Origin: an uncultured Collinsella sp.
Lineage (GTDB): Bacteria; Actinomycetota; Coriobacteriia; Coriobacteriales; Coriobacteriaceae
Assembly: GCA_959596495.1 (NCBI GenBank)
Contig: CAUFXK010000022.1
Location: forward strand, 1-24,885
Direction of reading: 5' to 3'
Length of the DNA stretch: 24,885 nucleotides
The translations under genes and the position numbers were made by a program. The notes below the pieces were generated by a model that was not told the DNA's origin, did not search any database, and saw only the letters and a program-made list of their open reading frames with translations. Numbering within the stretch: position 1 is the stretch's first letter; every line of letters starts with the position of its first letter. This document shows positions 7,893 to 14,079 of the stretch, piece after piece.

Positions 7893-7959
7893 AGTTGCGG
7901 TGAGATAGTTCTTGAATTGGCCTTTTTGATGGCTAAACAGGAACTATCTCACCGCAACT
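7893..7959. repeat. Palindromic repeat family A, copy A1
   Basis: AGTTGCGGTGAGATAGTTC (7893-7911) is perfectly complementary to 7941-7959, with a 29-nt loop that can itself form a small stem (TTGGCC with GGCTAA). It lies between queA and the converging coiled-coil gene, 27 nt past the stop of the latter. Related copies are at 14017, 17580 and 20850. The central variable triplet (AGA here) is matched by TCT in the other arm. It could act as a bidirectional terminator or RNA-stabilising hairpin, and could be a REP- or MITE-like element. Confidence 0.85.
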
Positions 7960-7985
7960 GCCTTGAGTGTTTTTTGGCAGCTAGT

Positions 7986-9749
7986 TTACTTGCTCGCGAA
8001 GAGCCCGATCAGGACGATCACGAGGATTACGGCGATGATGCAGACGATGGCTCCGGTGAATTTGATGCGTGAGTCGCGGGTACGCTCGCGCACGTCGTCC
8101 TCGGCGGCTTCGAGTTGAGCCACTTCGCGCTCGGTTTCGGCGTGCTCGGCCTTATCGCGGGCCAAGGAGCCTGCGAGCGATTCGGTAATCTCGGGATGGT
8201 CGTGCACCTCGGTCGCCTGCTCGATGATCGACTGCGCATGCGCTACATCCGCCTGGGCATTGGCAATAGCCTGCTCCTGCTCTCGACGCGCCTTGTCCTC
8301 GACGGCGATCTTCTCGCGCAGTTCGCGTTGGCGCGTTGCGGCGGCGGCTTTTGCGGTCTGCAGCTCGTCGCGCGCGGCATCGGCCTCGGCCGTCACGGCC
8401 TGATGGGCACGCCTGGCGTCAGCGATGGGGGCTTGTGCCTGCTCGACGGCGTGCTCGGCGGCCGCGAGTGAGTGCTCAAGATCGGCGGTGATGTGCGGGA
8501 CATCTTCCTCGGCTTTGCGCAGGGCATCGGCCGTGTCGGAGATCTGCATCGAAAGCTCGCTGGTGCGCACCGTGTAATTGGCGGGATTCGCCGAAGGATT
8601 GCGCTGCAGCTCGGCATACTCGCGGCGCAGCGTTTCGAGTTGAGCGCGCGTGGCATCGACGGTTTGCTGCGCTGCGGCAACGCCGGCGTCGCGCTCGGCC
8701 TGCACCTTGTCGCGGATGCGCTTGGAATCCTCGAGGCGGCGAACGAGGCGGTTACCGGTCTCGCGCGAGCTGGCTTCGCGCGCCTCCACGGCATCGAGTG
8801 CGGCTTTGAGACGCCGCTCGGTGGCATCGTCCTCTTCTTTTATTTGCTCGAGCTGCTCCTTGAGCTCTGTTGCCTTGGCAGCATGGGTATCGCGGCCGAT
8901 TTCTGCCGCCGCGGCGGCCTTTTGTGCCGTGTCGATAGTCTGGCGCTGCTCGGCGACGATTTGGTCGTAGCGGCCTGCGATGTCCTGGCGTGTCTTGAGC
9001 TCCTCGCCTTGATCGGCGATGCGCTGCTCAAGTTCGGCCAGGTGGGCACGGGCGTCCGCGAGTGCCTTCTTTGCGGCGTTCATCTCGCGCATGGCCGAGG
9101 CACCCTGGGCGATAAAGGCGCCCACGGCGCTGGCGGTGTTTGAGACGGCGCCTCCCAGATCGCGGCTGGCTGCTGGGGTGTGCAGGGCGGTCGGGTGAGC
9201 GGCGTTCGCCGTGCCCGCATCGGGCGTCTGCGGCGTGGCGATGCTGCCGGTGCCGCCCTCGACTACGGAAAAGCCGGCAGCGTGCGGGTCGACTGCATCG
9301 GCACCAATGGTGGGGTGCTCAAGCTGCAGGAACGAGGGCAGGGTGCTGCCTTGGTCGGCAACGGGGGTCTCGCCGGGCACGAAGGTCGAGGCGGCCTCGG
9401 CGGCCTCCTCTTCTTCGGCGTCAATATCGGCGTCGGCCACGGCGTTTTTCATCGCTTTGACGGCATCCATCATGGAGTCCATGACGGCATCGAGCTCTTC
9501 TTCCGAAGACACCTCGATAGGGCCTTCTGCTTGCGGGGCGGCGTCCTTTTCGGGGGCGTCGTCCTGAGCGGCCGAATCGTCGTTTTGCTCGCCGGCATCT
9601 TCGGCCGTAGGGATTTCCGTCGCAGCGCCGTTATCTAGAGTGGCGTCGTCGACGTCGGTATCATTGCAGGTCGCAGCGTCAGTATCTGCGGCGACGTCTG
9701 CTGAATCATCAATATGCTGTTGAGTCTGGGGGTCCAGCTCGTCTGTCAT
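7986..9749 (-). CDS. Tail-anchored coiled-coil protein with acidic N-terminus, unknown function
   Basis: A 587-residue protein with three clear zones. Residues 1-130 are acidic and low-complexity (D, E, A, T). A P/G/A/T-rich linker spans about 130-220. Residues about 222-555 are almost entirely predicted coiled coil, rich in A, E, R, Q and K with heptad-like spacing. The C-terminus is a single hydrophobic helix (about 564-585) followed by only two residues, SK, so the protein is probably anchored in the membrane by its tail with the bulk in the cytoplasm. No enzymatic motif is visible. The start at 9749 is chosen because GAGGAG lies 9 nt upstream on the minus strand. ATG 9755 is only 3 nt from it, and a further in-frame extension to 9860 has no support. 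It is monocistronic and diverges from the dehydrogenase gene. A structural or envelope-associated role is possible but is inference. Confidence 0.85.
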   Translation of the reverse strand: MTDELDPQTQQHIDDSADVAADTDAATCNDTDVDDATLDNGAATEIPTAEDAGEQNDDSAAQDDAPEKDAAPQAEGPIEVSSEEELDAVMDSMMDAVKAMKNAVADADIDAEEEEAAEAASTFVPGETPVADQGSTLPSFLQLEHPTIGADAVDPHAAGFSVVEGGTGSIATPQTPDAGTANAAHPTALHTPAASRDLGGAVSNTASAVGAFIAQGASAMREMNAAKKALADARAHLAELEQRIADQGEELKTRQDIAGRYDQIVAEQRQTIDTAQKAAAAAEIGRDTHAAKATELKEQLEQIKEEDDATERRLKAALDAVEAREASSRETGNRLVRRLEDSKRIRDKVQAERDAGVAAAQQTVDATRAQLETLRREYAELQRNPSANPANYTVRTSELSMQISDTADALRKAEEDVPHITADLEHSLAAAEHAVEQAQAPIADARRAHQAVTAEADAARDELQTAKAAAATRQRELREKIAVEDKARREQEQAIANAQADVAHAQSIIEQATEVHDHPEITESLAGSLARDKAEHAETEREVAQLEAAEDDVRERTRDSRIKFTGAIVCIIAVILVIVLIGLFASK

Positions 9750-10043
9750 AGGCATGTGCTCCTCATCGTTGTTTGTCACCCTATGATAAAGTCTCGCGCC
9801 GACATCCCGCGCCCCGCAGCAAAGTTTCAAAACGTGTTCGATGACTCGCTTGGATAGCAAAAATTCATCCTCTAAAGTCAGTTTACGCTTGACATTCCCT
9901 TCGCCGAATGACGTTGCGCCGTTCGCCTGCTGCGGTCTTTATTTTTCACTTGAACACGCTAAAGTTGCATTTCAGCTTTTGGCGCGTGAAGTTGGATACG
10001 CGCAGTCGGCGGGTGTGCCCGTCGCGATTCGAAAGGACTTTGT

Positions 10044-10844
10044 ATGGGACTTTTCACTGGTAAGACCGTGATCGTCACCGGCGGCGGCAAGGCCACGCTC
10101 AAGGACGGTTCCGCTGGCTCCATCGGTTACGGCATCGATATCGCTTTTGCCAAGGAGGGCGCAAACCTCGTCATTACCGGCCGCAACGTTGCCAAGCTCG
10201 AGGCTGCCAAGGAGTCCCTCGAGGCCGACTACGGCGTCAAGGTTCTGCCTGTTCAGGCCGATGTCTCGGCTGGTCAGGACAACGAGGCCGTCGTCCAGAA
10301 CGTCATCGACAAGGCCATCGAGGAGTTCGGCCGCATCGACGCCGTCGTCAACAATGCCCAGGCCAGCGCTTCGGGCGTGACCATTGCCGATCACACCATG
10401 GACCAGTTTAACCTGGCCATTTACTCCGGCCTGTATGCCACCTATCTGTACATGCAGAAGGCCTATCCGCACCTGAAGGAGACCAAGGGTTCCGTGGTCA
10501 ACTTTGCCTCGGGCGCCGGTCTGTTTGGCAACTACGGCCAGTGCAGCTACGCCGCCGCCAAGGAAGGCATCCGCGGCTTGACCCGCGTTGCCGCCAACGA
10601 GTGGGGCAAGGACGGCATCAACGTCAACATCGTGTGCCCGCTTGCTTGGACCGCTGCGCTCGAGAACTTCCAGGATGCCTATCCCGAGGCGTTCAAGGCC
10701 AACGTCCATATGCCGCCGGCGGGTCATTACGGCGACGTCGAGAAGGAGATCGGCCGCGTGGTCGTTCAGCTCTGCGGCCCCGACTTTAAGTACATGAACG
10801 GTGAGACCGTCACCCTCGAGGGTGGCATGGGCCAGCGGCCTTAG
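10044..10844 (+). CDS. SDR oxidoreductase, probable NADP(H)-dependent 12alpha-hydroxysteroid dehydrogenase
   Basis: A 266-residue classical short-chain dehydrogenase. The Rossmann glycine motif begins TGGGKA (12-17) and continues GSIGYG (25-30). TGRN (45-48) places Arg47 where NADP(H)-preferring SDRs bind the 2'-phosphate. NNAQAS is at 103-108. The catalytic set is Ser156, Tyr169 and Lys173 (YAAAK). From memory, the blocks IYSGLYAT, KETxGSVxNFASGAGLFGN, GQCSYAAAKEGIRGL and the C-terminal GETxTLEGGMGQRP match the characterised clostridial bile-acid 12alpha-HSDH (Clostridium group P type) almost residue for residue. That supports oxidation/reduction of the C12 hydroxyl of cholate or deoxycholate. 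About seven extra residues (TLKDGSAG, 18-25) are inserted in the cofactor loop. ATG 10044 follows GAAAGGAC. It is monocistronic and is followed by a structured repeat with a terminator hairpin. Activity and substrate remain inferred. Confidence 0.88.
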   Translation: MGLFTGKTVIVTGGGKATLKDGSAGSIGYGIDIAFAKEGANLVITGRNVAKLEAAKESLEADYGVKVLPVQADVSAGQDNEAVVQNVIDKAIEEFGRIDAVVNNAQASASGVTIADHTMDQFNLAIYSGLYATYLYMQKAYPHLKETKGSVVNFASGAGLFGNYGQCSYAAAKEGIRGLTRVAANEWGKDGINVNIVCPLAWTAALENFQDAYPEAFKANVHMPPAGHYGDVEKEIGRVVVQLCGPDFKYMNGETVTLEGGMGQRP

Positions 10845-10860
10845 GGGTTACGTCTCAGGT

Positions 10861-10995
10861 TCCGCCGTTCTAACGAACGGCGGACCAGCCGACGCTGCGC
10901 GGGCCGCATTTGGACAATCTGACGTTCAACTTCAAGGGCGCGACCGAAAGGTCAGCGCCCTTTTGTTTCACGTCACCTTGTCTCAAATGCGGCTC
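10861..10995 (+). repeat. Structured repeat family B, core copy (B3)
   Basis: The architecture matches the copy at 7610 but with different stem sequences. P1 is TCCGCCGTTC (10861-10870) with GAACGGCGGA (10875-10884). P2 is 10901-10912 with 10984-10995, plus GACAA 10913-10917 with TTGTC 10978-10982, leaving T10983 bulged. P3 is GACGT 10921-10925 with ACGTC 10970-10974. P4 is 10934-10945 with 10950-10962, followed by a T-rich run. The segment enclosed by P2 is 60 nt in both copies. It begins 17 nt after the dehydrogenase stop. Confidence 0.8.
10934..10968 (+). terminator. Intrinsic-terminator-like hairpin (P4 of repeat B3)
   Basis: AAGGGCGCGACC (10934-10945) pairs with GGTC-A-GCGCCCTT (10950-10962) around a GAAA tetraloop, followed by TTTTGTTT. 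It is well placed to terminate the dehydrogenase transcript. Confidence 0.65.
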
Positions 10996-11027
10996 GCTCG
11001 CTGACTTATGCTCAACTTGCGGCGCCA

Positions 11028-11103
11028 TTTTGCTTGAAGGCACCTTGCTCGCTCTGGCGGGTTTTCGCTGTCGGTGCCATAGCATCGGCGCTACCTTGGC
11101 TGT
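11028..11103 (+). repeat. Structured repeat family B, 3' fragment (B4)
   Basis: From AAGGCACC (11037) to GGCTGT (11103) the sequence is nearly identical over 67 nt to 7722-7788. It holds the P3 3' strand (AAGGC 11037-11041), the P2 3' strand (GCTCTGGCGGGTTT 11051-11064) and the small hairpin P5 (CGGTG 11072-11076 with CATCG 11083-11087). No matching 5' half lies next to it, so it is a decayed 3' remnant of another copy placed behind B3. The rest of this 401-nt gap holds only the tgt promoter region. Confidence 0.75.
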
Positions 11104-11202
11104 TGGAAATGATCCCAGACGTAGTCGCTGGGGGCGTTCTTAAACGACTATGACCCCTTTGCACTAGTTTCTGTCGAGTCGGTGCTCCTTGCGGGTTGCC
11201 CG

Positions 11203-11208
11203 TATAAT
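11203..11208 (+). promoter_or_regulatory. Candidate -10 element of tgt
   Basis: A perfect TATAAT lies 38 nt upstream of the tgt start codon. No good -35 hexamer is found 16-18 nt upstream (CGGTGC at 17 nt), so it is only a candidate. The leader would be about 30 nt and contains the ribosome binding site AAGGAG. No preQ1 riboswitch-like structure is visible. Confidence 0.45.
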
Positions 11209-11245
11209 GGTTTGCGTATGAACCGCAACCAAGGAGTTCCAGTTT

Positions 11246-12385
11246 ATGGACCAGAGCCTTTTTAAATTCGACCTGATCGCCGAGGACCCGACGACGCACG
11301 CGCGTGCCGGCGTACTGCACACCCCGCACGGCGATATCGAGACGCCAATCTTTATGCCCGTGGGCACCAAGGCAAACGTCAAGGGTATTCCTACCGAGAC
11401 CGTCAAACAGCTCGGCGCCCAGATCGTGCTTGCCAACACCTATCACCTGTCCATGCGTCCCGGCGAGGACACCATTGCCGAGCTGGGCGGCCTGCACAAG
11501 TTTATGAACTGGCACGGCCCCATTCTTACCGATTCGGGCGGCTTCCAGGTGTTCAGCCACAACGACGCCGTCAAGCTCACCGACGAGGGCGTGCGCTTTA
11601 TCGTCAACGACTACGACGGCCGCCACGTGTTCTGGACGCCCGAGGACAACATGGAAATCGCCATGAAGCTCGGCTCCGATATCTGCATGCAGCTCGACCA
11701 GTGCCCGGGCTATCCCGCCACGCGCGCCTACGTCGAGCGCGCCGTTGAGCTGTCGAGTATGTGGGCCGAGCGCTGCTATAAGGCGCATACCCGCGATGAC
11801 CAGGCGCTCTTTGGCATCGTCCAAGGCGGCATGCACCTGGACCTGCGCCTGCGCTCGCTGCGCCATCTGGAGGAGTGCGGCGACTTCCCGGGTTACGGCA
11901 TCGGCGGCTATTCGGTGGGCGAAGACCACGAGACCATGTTCGAGACGCTGGCACCGCTGGTTTCCGAGTACATGCCTAAGCACAAGCCGCGCTACCTCAT
12001 GGGCGTCGGCAACCCTACCACGCTCGTGCGCGGCGTTGGCGTGGGCATCGACATGTTCGACTGCGTGCTGCCGACGCGCACCGGCCGCATGGGTACGGCG
12101 TTCTCCAGTGAAGGTCGCCTTAACTTCCGCAACGCGCGCTTTGCGCACGACGACGGCCCCATCGACCCCACCTGCACCTGCCCGGTGTGCACGGGCGGCT
12201 ACAGCCGTGCGCTCATCCGTCACATGGTCACGCAGAAGGAGATGCTCGGCGGTATTCTGCTGTCGATGCACAACATTTACTACCTGCTCAACCTTATGCA
12301 GCGTGCCCGTCAGGCCATTATCGAGGGCCGCTACGGCGCGTTTGTGAGCGACTGGATGAACAGTCCTGCGGCGGTGGATTACTAA
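11246..12385 (+). CDS. tgt: Queuine/preQ1 tRNA-guanine transglycosylase
   Basis: A 379-residue bacterial TGT. It exchanges G34 of GUN-anticodon tRNAs for a 7-deazaguanine base, giving the substrate for QueA. Motifs: DSGGFQ (96-101), with the general base Asp96; the substrate-binding GIVQGG (190-195) and GYGIGGYSVGE (217-226); and GIDMFDCVLPTR (267-278), with the nucleophile Asp272. The zinc site is Cys310, Cys312, Cys315 and His342, with one extra residue between them relative to E. coli. After the nucleophile block this protein reads TGRMGT instead of the commoner NARNGT. ATG 11246 follows AAGGAG at normal spacing and a TATAAT at 11203. It is on the same strand as queH and queA but separated by about 3.7 kb, so it is a separate transcription unit. 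No preQ0/preQ1 synthesis genes (queC, D, E, F) are in the window. Confidence 0.97.
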   Translation: MDQSLFKFDLIAEDPTTHARAGVLHTPHGDIETPIFMPVGTKANVKGIPTETVKQLGAQIVLANTYHLSMRPGEDTIAELGGLHKFMNWHGPILTDSGGFQVFSHNDAVKLTDEGVRFIVNDYDGRHVFWTPEDNMEIAMKLGSDICMQLDQCPGYPATRAYVERAVELSSMWAERCYKAHTRDDQALFGIVQGGMHLDLRLRSLRHLEECGDFPGYGIGGYSVGEDHETMFETLAPLVSEYMPKHKPRYLMGVGNPTTLVRGVGVGIDMFDCVLPTRTGRMGTAFSSEGRLNFRNARFAHDDGPIDPTCTCPVCTGGYSRALIRHMVTQKEMLGGILLSMHNIYYLLNLMQRARQAIIEGRYGAFVSDWMNSPAAVDY

Positions 12386-12457
12386 GAGCCGCGACCGCTG
12401 ACCGATGCCTTGCAAGCACTTGATGCATCGTGGGTACCATACCGAATAGTTGATGTT

Positions 12458-12504
12458 CGGGCGGGTGTTTGACGCATGGCGTCGACCCCGCCCGTTTCTA
12501 TTTT
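12458..12504 (+). terminator. Terminator- or attenuator-like hairpin between tgt and the LOG gene
   Basis: CGGGCGGG (12458-12465) pairs with CCCGCCCG (12487-12494). An inner stem TGACGC/GCGTCG extends it, and the T-rich tail TTTCTATTTT runs 12495-12504. It ends only a few bases before the ribosome binding site TAGGAG (12508-12513) of the next gene, so it may terminate tgt transcripts or attenuate the downstream gene. Confidence 0.7.
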
Positions 12505-12518
12505 CGATAGGAGTGCCC

Positions 12519-13277
12519 ATGATTAAGAATGAGAACGTCGAGGGCGAGCCGGCTTACGACGAGACGTACCGGCGCGGTCCCGTGGTCATGCGCGGCCCCA
12601 TGATTCCCAAGGACAACACCTACGCCAACCTGCTGGCACCCGAGGACTCGACCGACTGGTTGCACACCGACCCCTGGCGCGTGCTGCGCATTCAGGCAGA
12701 GTTCGTCGATGGCTTTGGCGCGCTTGCCGAGCTTGGTCCTGCGGTGACCATCTTCGGCAGTGCCCGCACGCCCAAGACAGATCCGCTCTACAAGGCGGCT
12801 CGCACGGTCGGTCGCAAAATCGCCCAACGCGGCGTGGCGGTTATCACCGGCGGTGGCCCCGGCGTCATGGAGGCGGCCAACAGGGGAGCGGCGAGCGTGA
12901 ACGGCAAGTCGGTCGGCTTGGGTATCGAGCTTCCGCACGAACACGGGCTCAACAAATACGTGAACCTCGGCATGGATTTTCGTTACTTCTTTGTGCGCAA
13001 GACCATGTTCGTCAAATACAGCTCGGGCGCCATCGTGTTTCCCGGCGGCTTTGGCACGCTCGACGAGATGTTCGAGGTGCTCACGCTGGTGCAGACGCAC
13101 AAGGTCAAGCGTATGCCGCTCGTTTTGGTGGGCACCGAGTACTGGCAGGGCCTGTTCGACTGGCTCAACGGCCCGGTGATGGACGCCGGTATGATTAGCC
13201 CGCTCGATCCGGAGCTGGTGCACATTACCGACGACCTCAACGAGGCCGTCGATATCGCCCTGAGCGGGCTGATGTAG
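12519..13277 (+). CDS. LOG-family Rossmann-fold protein (TIGR00730-like)
   Basis: A 252-residue protein of the LOG/lysine-decarboxylase-like family. Members are nucleotide 5'-monophosphate phosphoribohydrolases: cytokinin-activating in plants, and acting on AMP/IMP-type nucleotides in bacteria. The family signatures are GGGPGVMEAANRGA (111-124) and PGGFGTLDE (175-183), with the catalytic arginine and glutamate expected in these loops. An extra N-terminal stretch of about 65 residues places it in the larger bacterial group. ATG 12519 is chosen because GGAG lies 5 nt upstream. A frame extended upstream to 12450 would run through the terminator-like hairpin and is unlikely. No clear promoter lies between that hairpin and the start. 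Confidence 0.92.
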   Translation: MIKNENVEGEPAYDETYRRGPVVMRGPMIPKDNTYANLLAPEDSTDWLHTDPWRVLRIQAEFVDGFGALAELGPAVTIFGSARTPKTDPLYKAARTVGRKIAQRGVAVITGGGPGVMEAANRGAASVNGKSVGLGIELPHEHGLNKYVNLGMDFRYFFVRKTMFVKYSSGAIVFPGGFGTLDEMFEVLTLVQTHKVKRMPLVLVGTEYWQGLFDWLNGPVMDAGMISPLDPELVHITDDLNEAVDIALSGLM

Positions 13278-13305
13278 GGCGAGCGCGCCTGTCGTTGTAG
13301 TGATG

Positions 13306-13345
13306 AGAAGGCAGACTGATGCTATTTAACATCAGTCTGCCTTCT
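13306..13345. promoter_or_regulatory. Palindromic operator of the toxin-antitoxin operon
   Basis: AGAAGGCAGACTGATG (13306-13321) is a perfect inverted repeat of 13330-13345, with an 8-nt AT-rich spacer. It lies immediately upstream of a TATACT (13354-13359) that is a good -10 for the antitoxin gene, and it covers the -35 position. This is where RelB/DinJ-type antitoxins bind to repress their own operon. It might also terminate the upstream LOG gene, but no T-run follows. Confidence 0.65.
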
Positions 13346-13353
13346 AAACTGGG

Positions 13354-13359
13354 TATACT
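13354..13359 (+). promoter_or_regulatory. Candidate -10 element of the toxin-antitoxin operon
   Basis: TATACT lies 31 nt before the antitoxin ATG. The -35 region falls inside the palindrome and is not consensus (ATCAGT at 17 nt spacing). Confidence 0.5.
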
Positions 13360-13390
13360 GATGCAAAAGACGAGAGCGAGGAGGTCGCGT

Positions 13391-13690
13391 ATGTCTACTG
13401 CAACGGTTAAGCCTACGACGGTTCGCATCGAAGAGGGGCTCAAGGAACAGGCGACTGAGTTCTTGGATACAGTTGGCCTGAGTCTCAATTCGTATCTCAA
13501 CCTTGCTGTTCGGCAGCTGGTAAATCAGCGAAAGATTCCGTTTGAGATTGTGGGTCGGCCCGAAGTTCCCAACGAGGCGACGAGGCGCGCCATGGTGATT
13601 GCCGAGGCTCATGAGTTGGGGATTCTGCCAGACGACAGCCCGTCATTCAATAACGCTGATGAGCTTATATCGTTCCTCGATGAGGACTAG
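13391..13690 (+). CDS. Type II antitoxin, RelB/DinJ family
   Basis: A 99-residue protein. The N-terminal part, TVRIEEGLKEQATEFLDTVGLSLNSYLN, has the ribbon-helix-helix pattern of RelB/DinJ: a short beta strand, then two helices with the conserved 'GL.ln.a/sy..' turn. The C-terminal half (about 55-99, acidic, ending LISFLDED) should wrap and neutralise the toxin. ATG 13391 is chosen because GAGGAGG lies 6 nt upstream. A frame open further upstream runs through the operator and is unlikely to be translated. The toxin gene starts 2 nt after the stop, the normal antitoxin-toxin order. A palindromic operator precedes it. The pair lies at the edge of the accessory island. Confidence 0.92.
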   Translation: MSTATVKPTTVRIEEGLKEQATEFLDTVGLSLNSYLNLAVRQLVNQRKIPFEIVGRPEVPNEATRRAMVIAEAHELGILPDDSPSFNNADELISFLDED

Positions 13691-13692
13691 CG

Positions 13693-14001
13693 ATGTTTGA
13701 GATTAAAGTCGAGGCTCAGTTTAAGGCGGATTACAAACGGACGACGCGCATCCATCCGCAGCTAAAAACCGAGTTTAAGGCGGCAGTCGCAGAGCTTGCA
13801 GCTCGCGGCTCGCTTCCCGCGGAATATGGCGCCCATGAGCTTTCAAACCCGGGCGGCAATTACAACGGCCACATCGATTTCCATCTATCCGATGGGTTGG
13901 TCGATGTGGTCGTTCTGTACTTGCCGCATAAGACTAATCCTGTGATCCGACTGGTCAGAATGGGCTCGCATGAGGAACTGTTCCGGGGCCCGCAGGGCTG
14001 A
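13693..14001 (+). CDS. Type II toxin, YafQ/RelE-family mRNA interferase
   Basis: A 102-residue basic protein of the RelE/YafQ fold, which cleaves mRNA in the ribosomal A site. YafQ features are visible: AHELSNPGGNYNGHIDFH (47-64), corresponding to the DH.L.G.W.G..D.HI block with His48, His60 and His64, and the C-terminal RMGSHEELF (89-97), with His93 and Phe97 equivalent to the catalytic His87 and Phe91 of E. coli YafQ. The conserved Asp-Trp after the HI strand is replaced by LSDGLVD, so the catalytic set is not identical. It overlaps nothing and begins 2 nt after the antitoxin stop, so it is translationally coupled. The stop is followed 15 nt later by palindrome A2. Confidence 0.92.
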   Translation: MFEIKVEAQFKADYKRTTRIHPQLKTEFKAAVAELAARGSLPAEYGAHELSNPGGNYNGHIDFHLSDGLVDVVVLYLPHKTNPVIRLVRMGSHEELFRGPQG

Positions 14002-14016
14002 TTGCCGATTTCTAGG

Positions 14017-14079
14017 TTGCGGTGGAATAGGGATTGATTTGCGGCTGATAAGCCAAAAACAGTCCCTATTCCACCGCAA
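14017..14079. repeat. Palindromic repeat family A, copy A2
   Basis: TTGCGGTGGAATAGGGA (14017-14033) is a perfect inverted repeat of 14063-14079, with an inner stem GGCT/AGCC (14043-14046, 14051-14054). It lies between the converging toxin gene and the primase-helicase gene. It contains the stop codon and the last codons of the latter. It could work as a bidirectional terminator. Confidence 0.85.

Noticed and set aside
9841..10071. Plus-strand 76-codon frame just upstream of the dehydrogenase gene
   Set aside because: No ribosome binding site, and it overlaps the true start. The TTGACA at 9889 lacks a matching -10 at normal spacing, so I did not call a promoter either.
10870..11085. Minus-strand 71-codon frame after the dehydrogenase
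   Set aside because: It overlaps repeat copies B3 and B4, lacks a ribosome binding site and has no protein-level conservation.
11104..11245. preQ1 riboswitch ahead of tgt
   Set aside because: The leader after the TATAAT is only about 30 nt and shows no pseudoknot-like C-rich/A-rich pattern.
11012..12520. 502-codon open frame on the minus strand opposite tgt
   Set aside because: Antisense to tgt, and its end reads through the structured repeat; no motif found.
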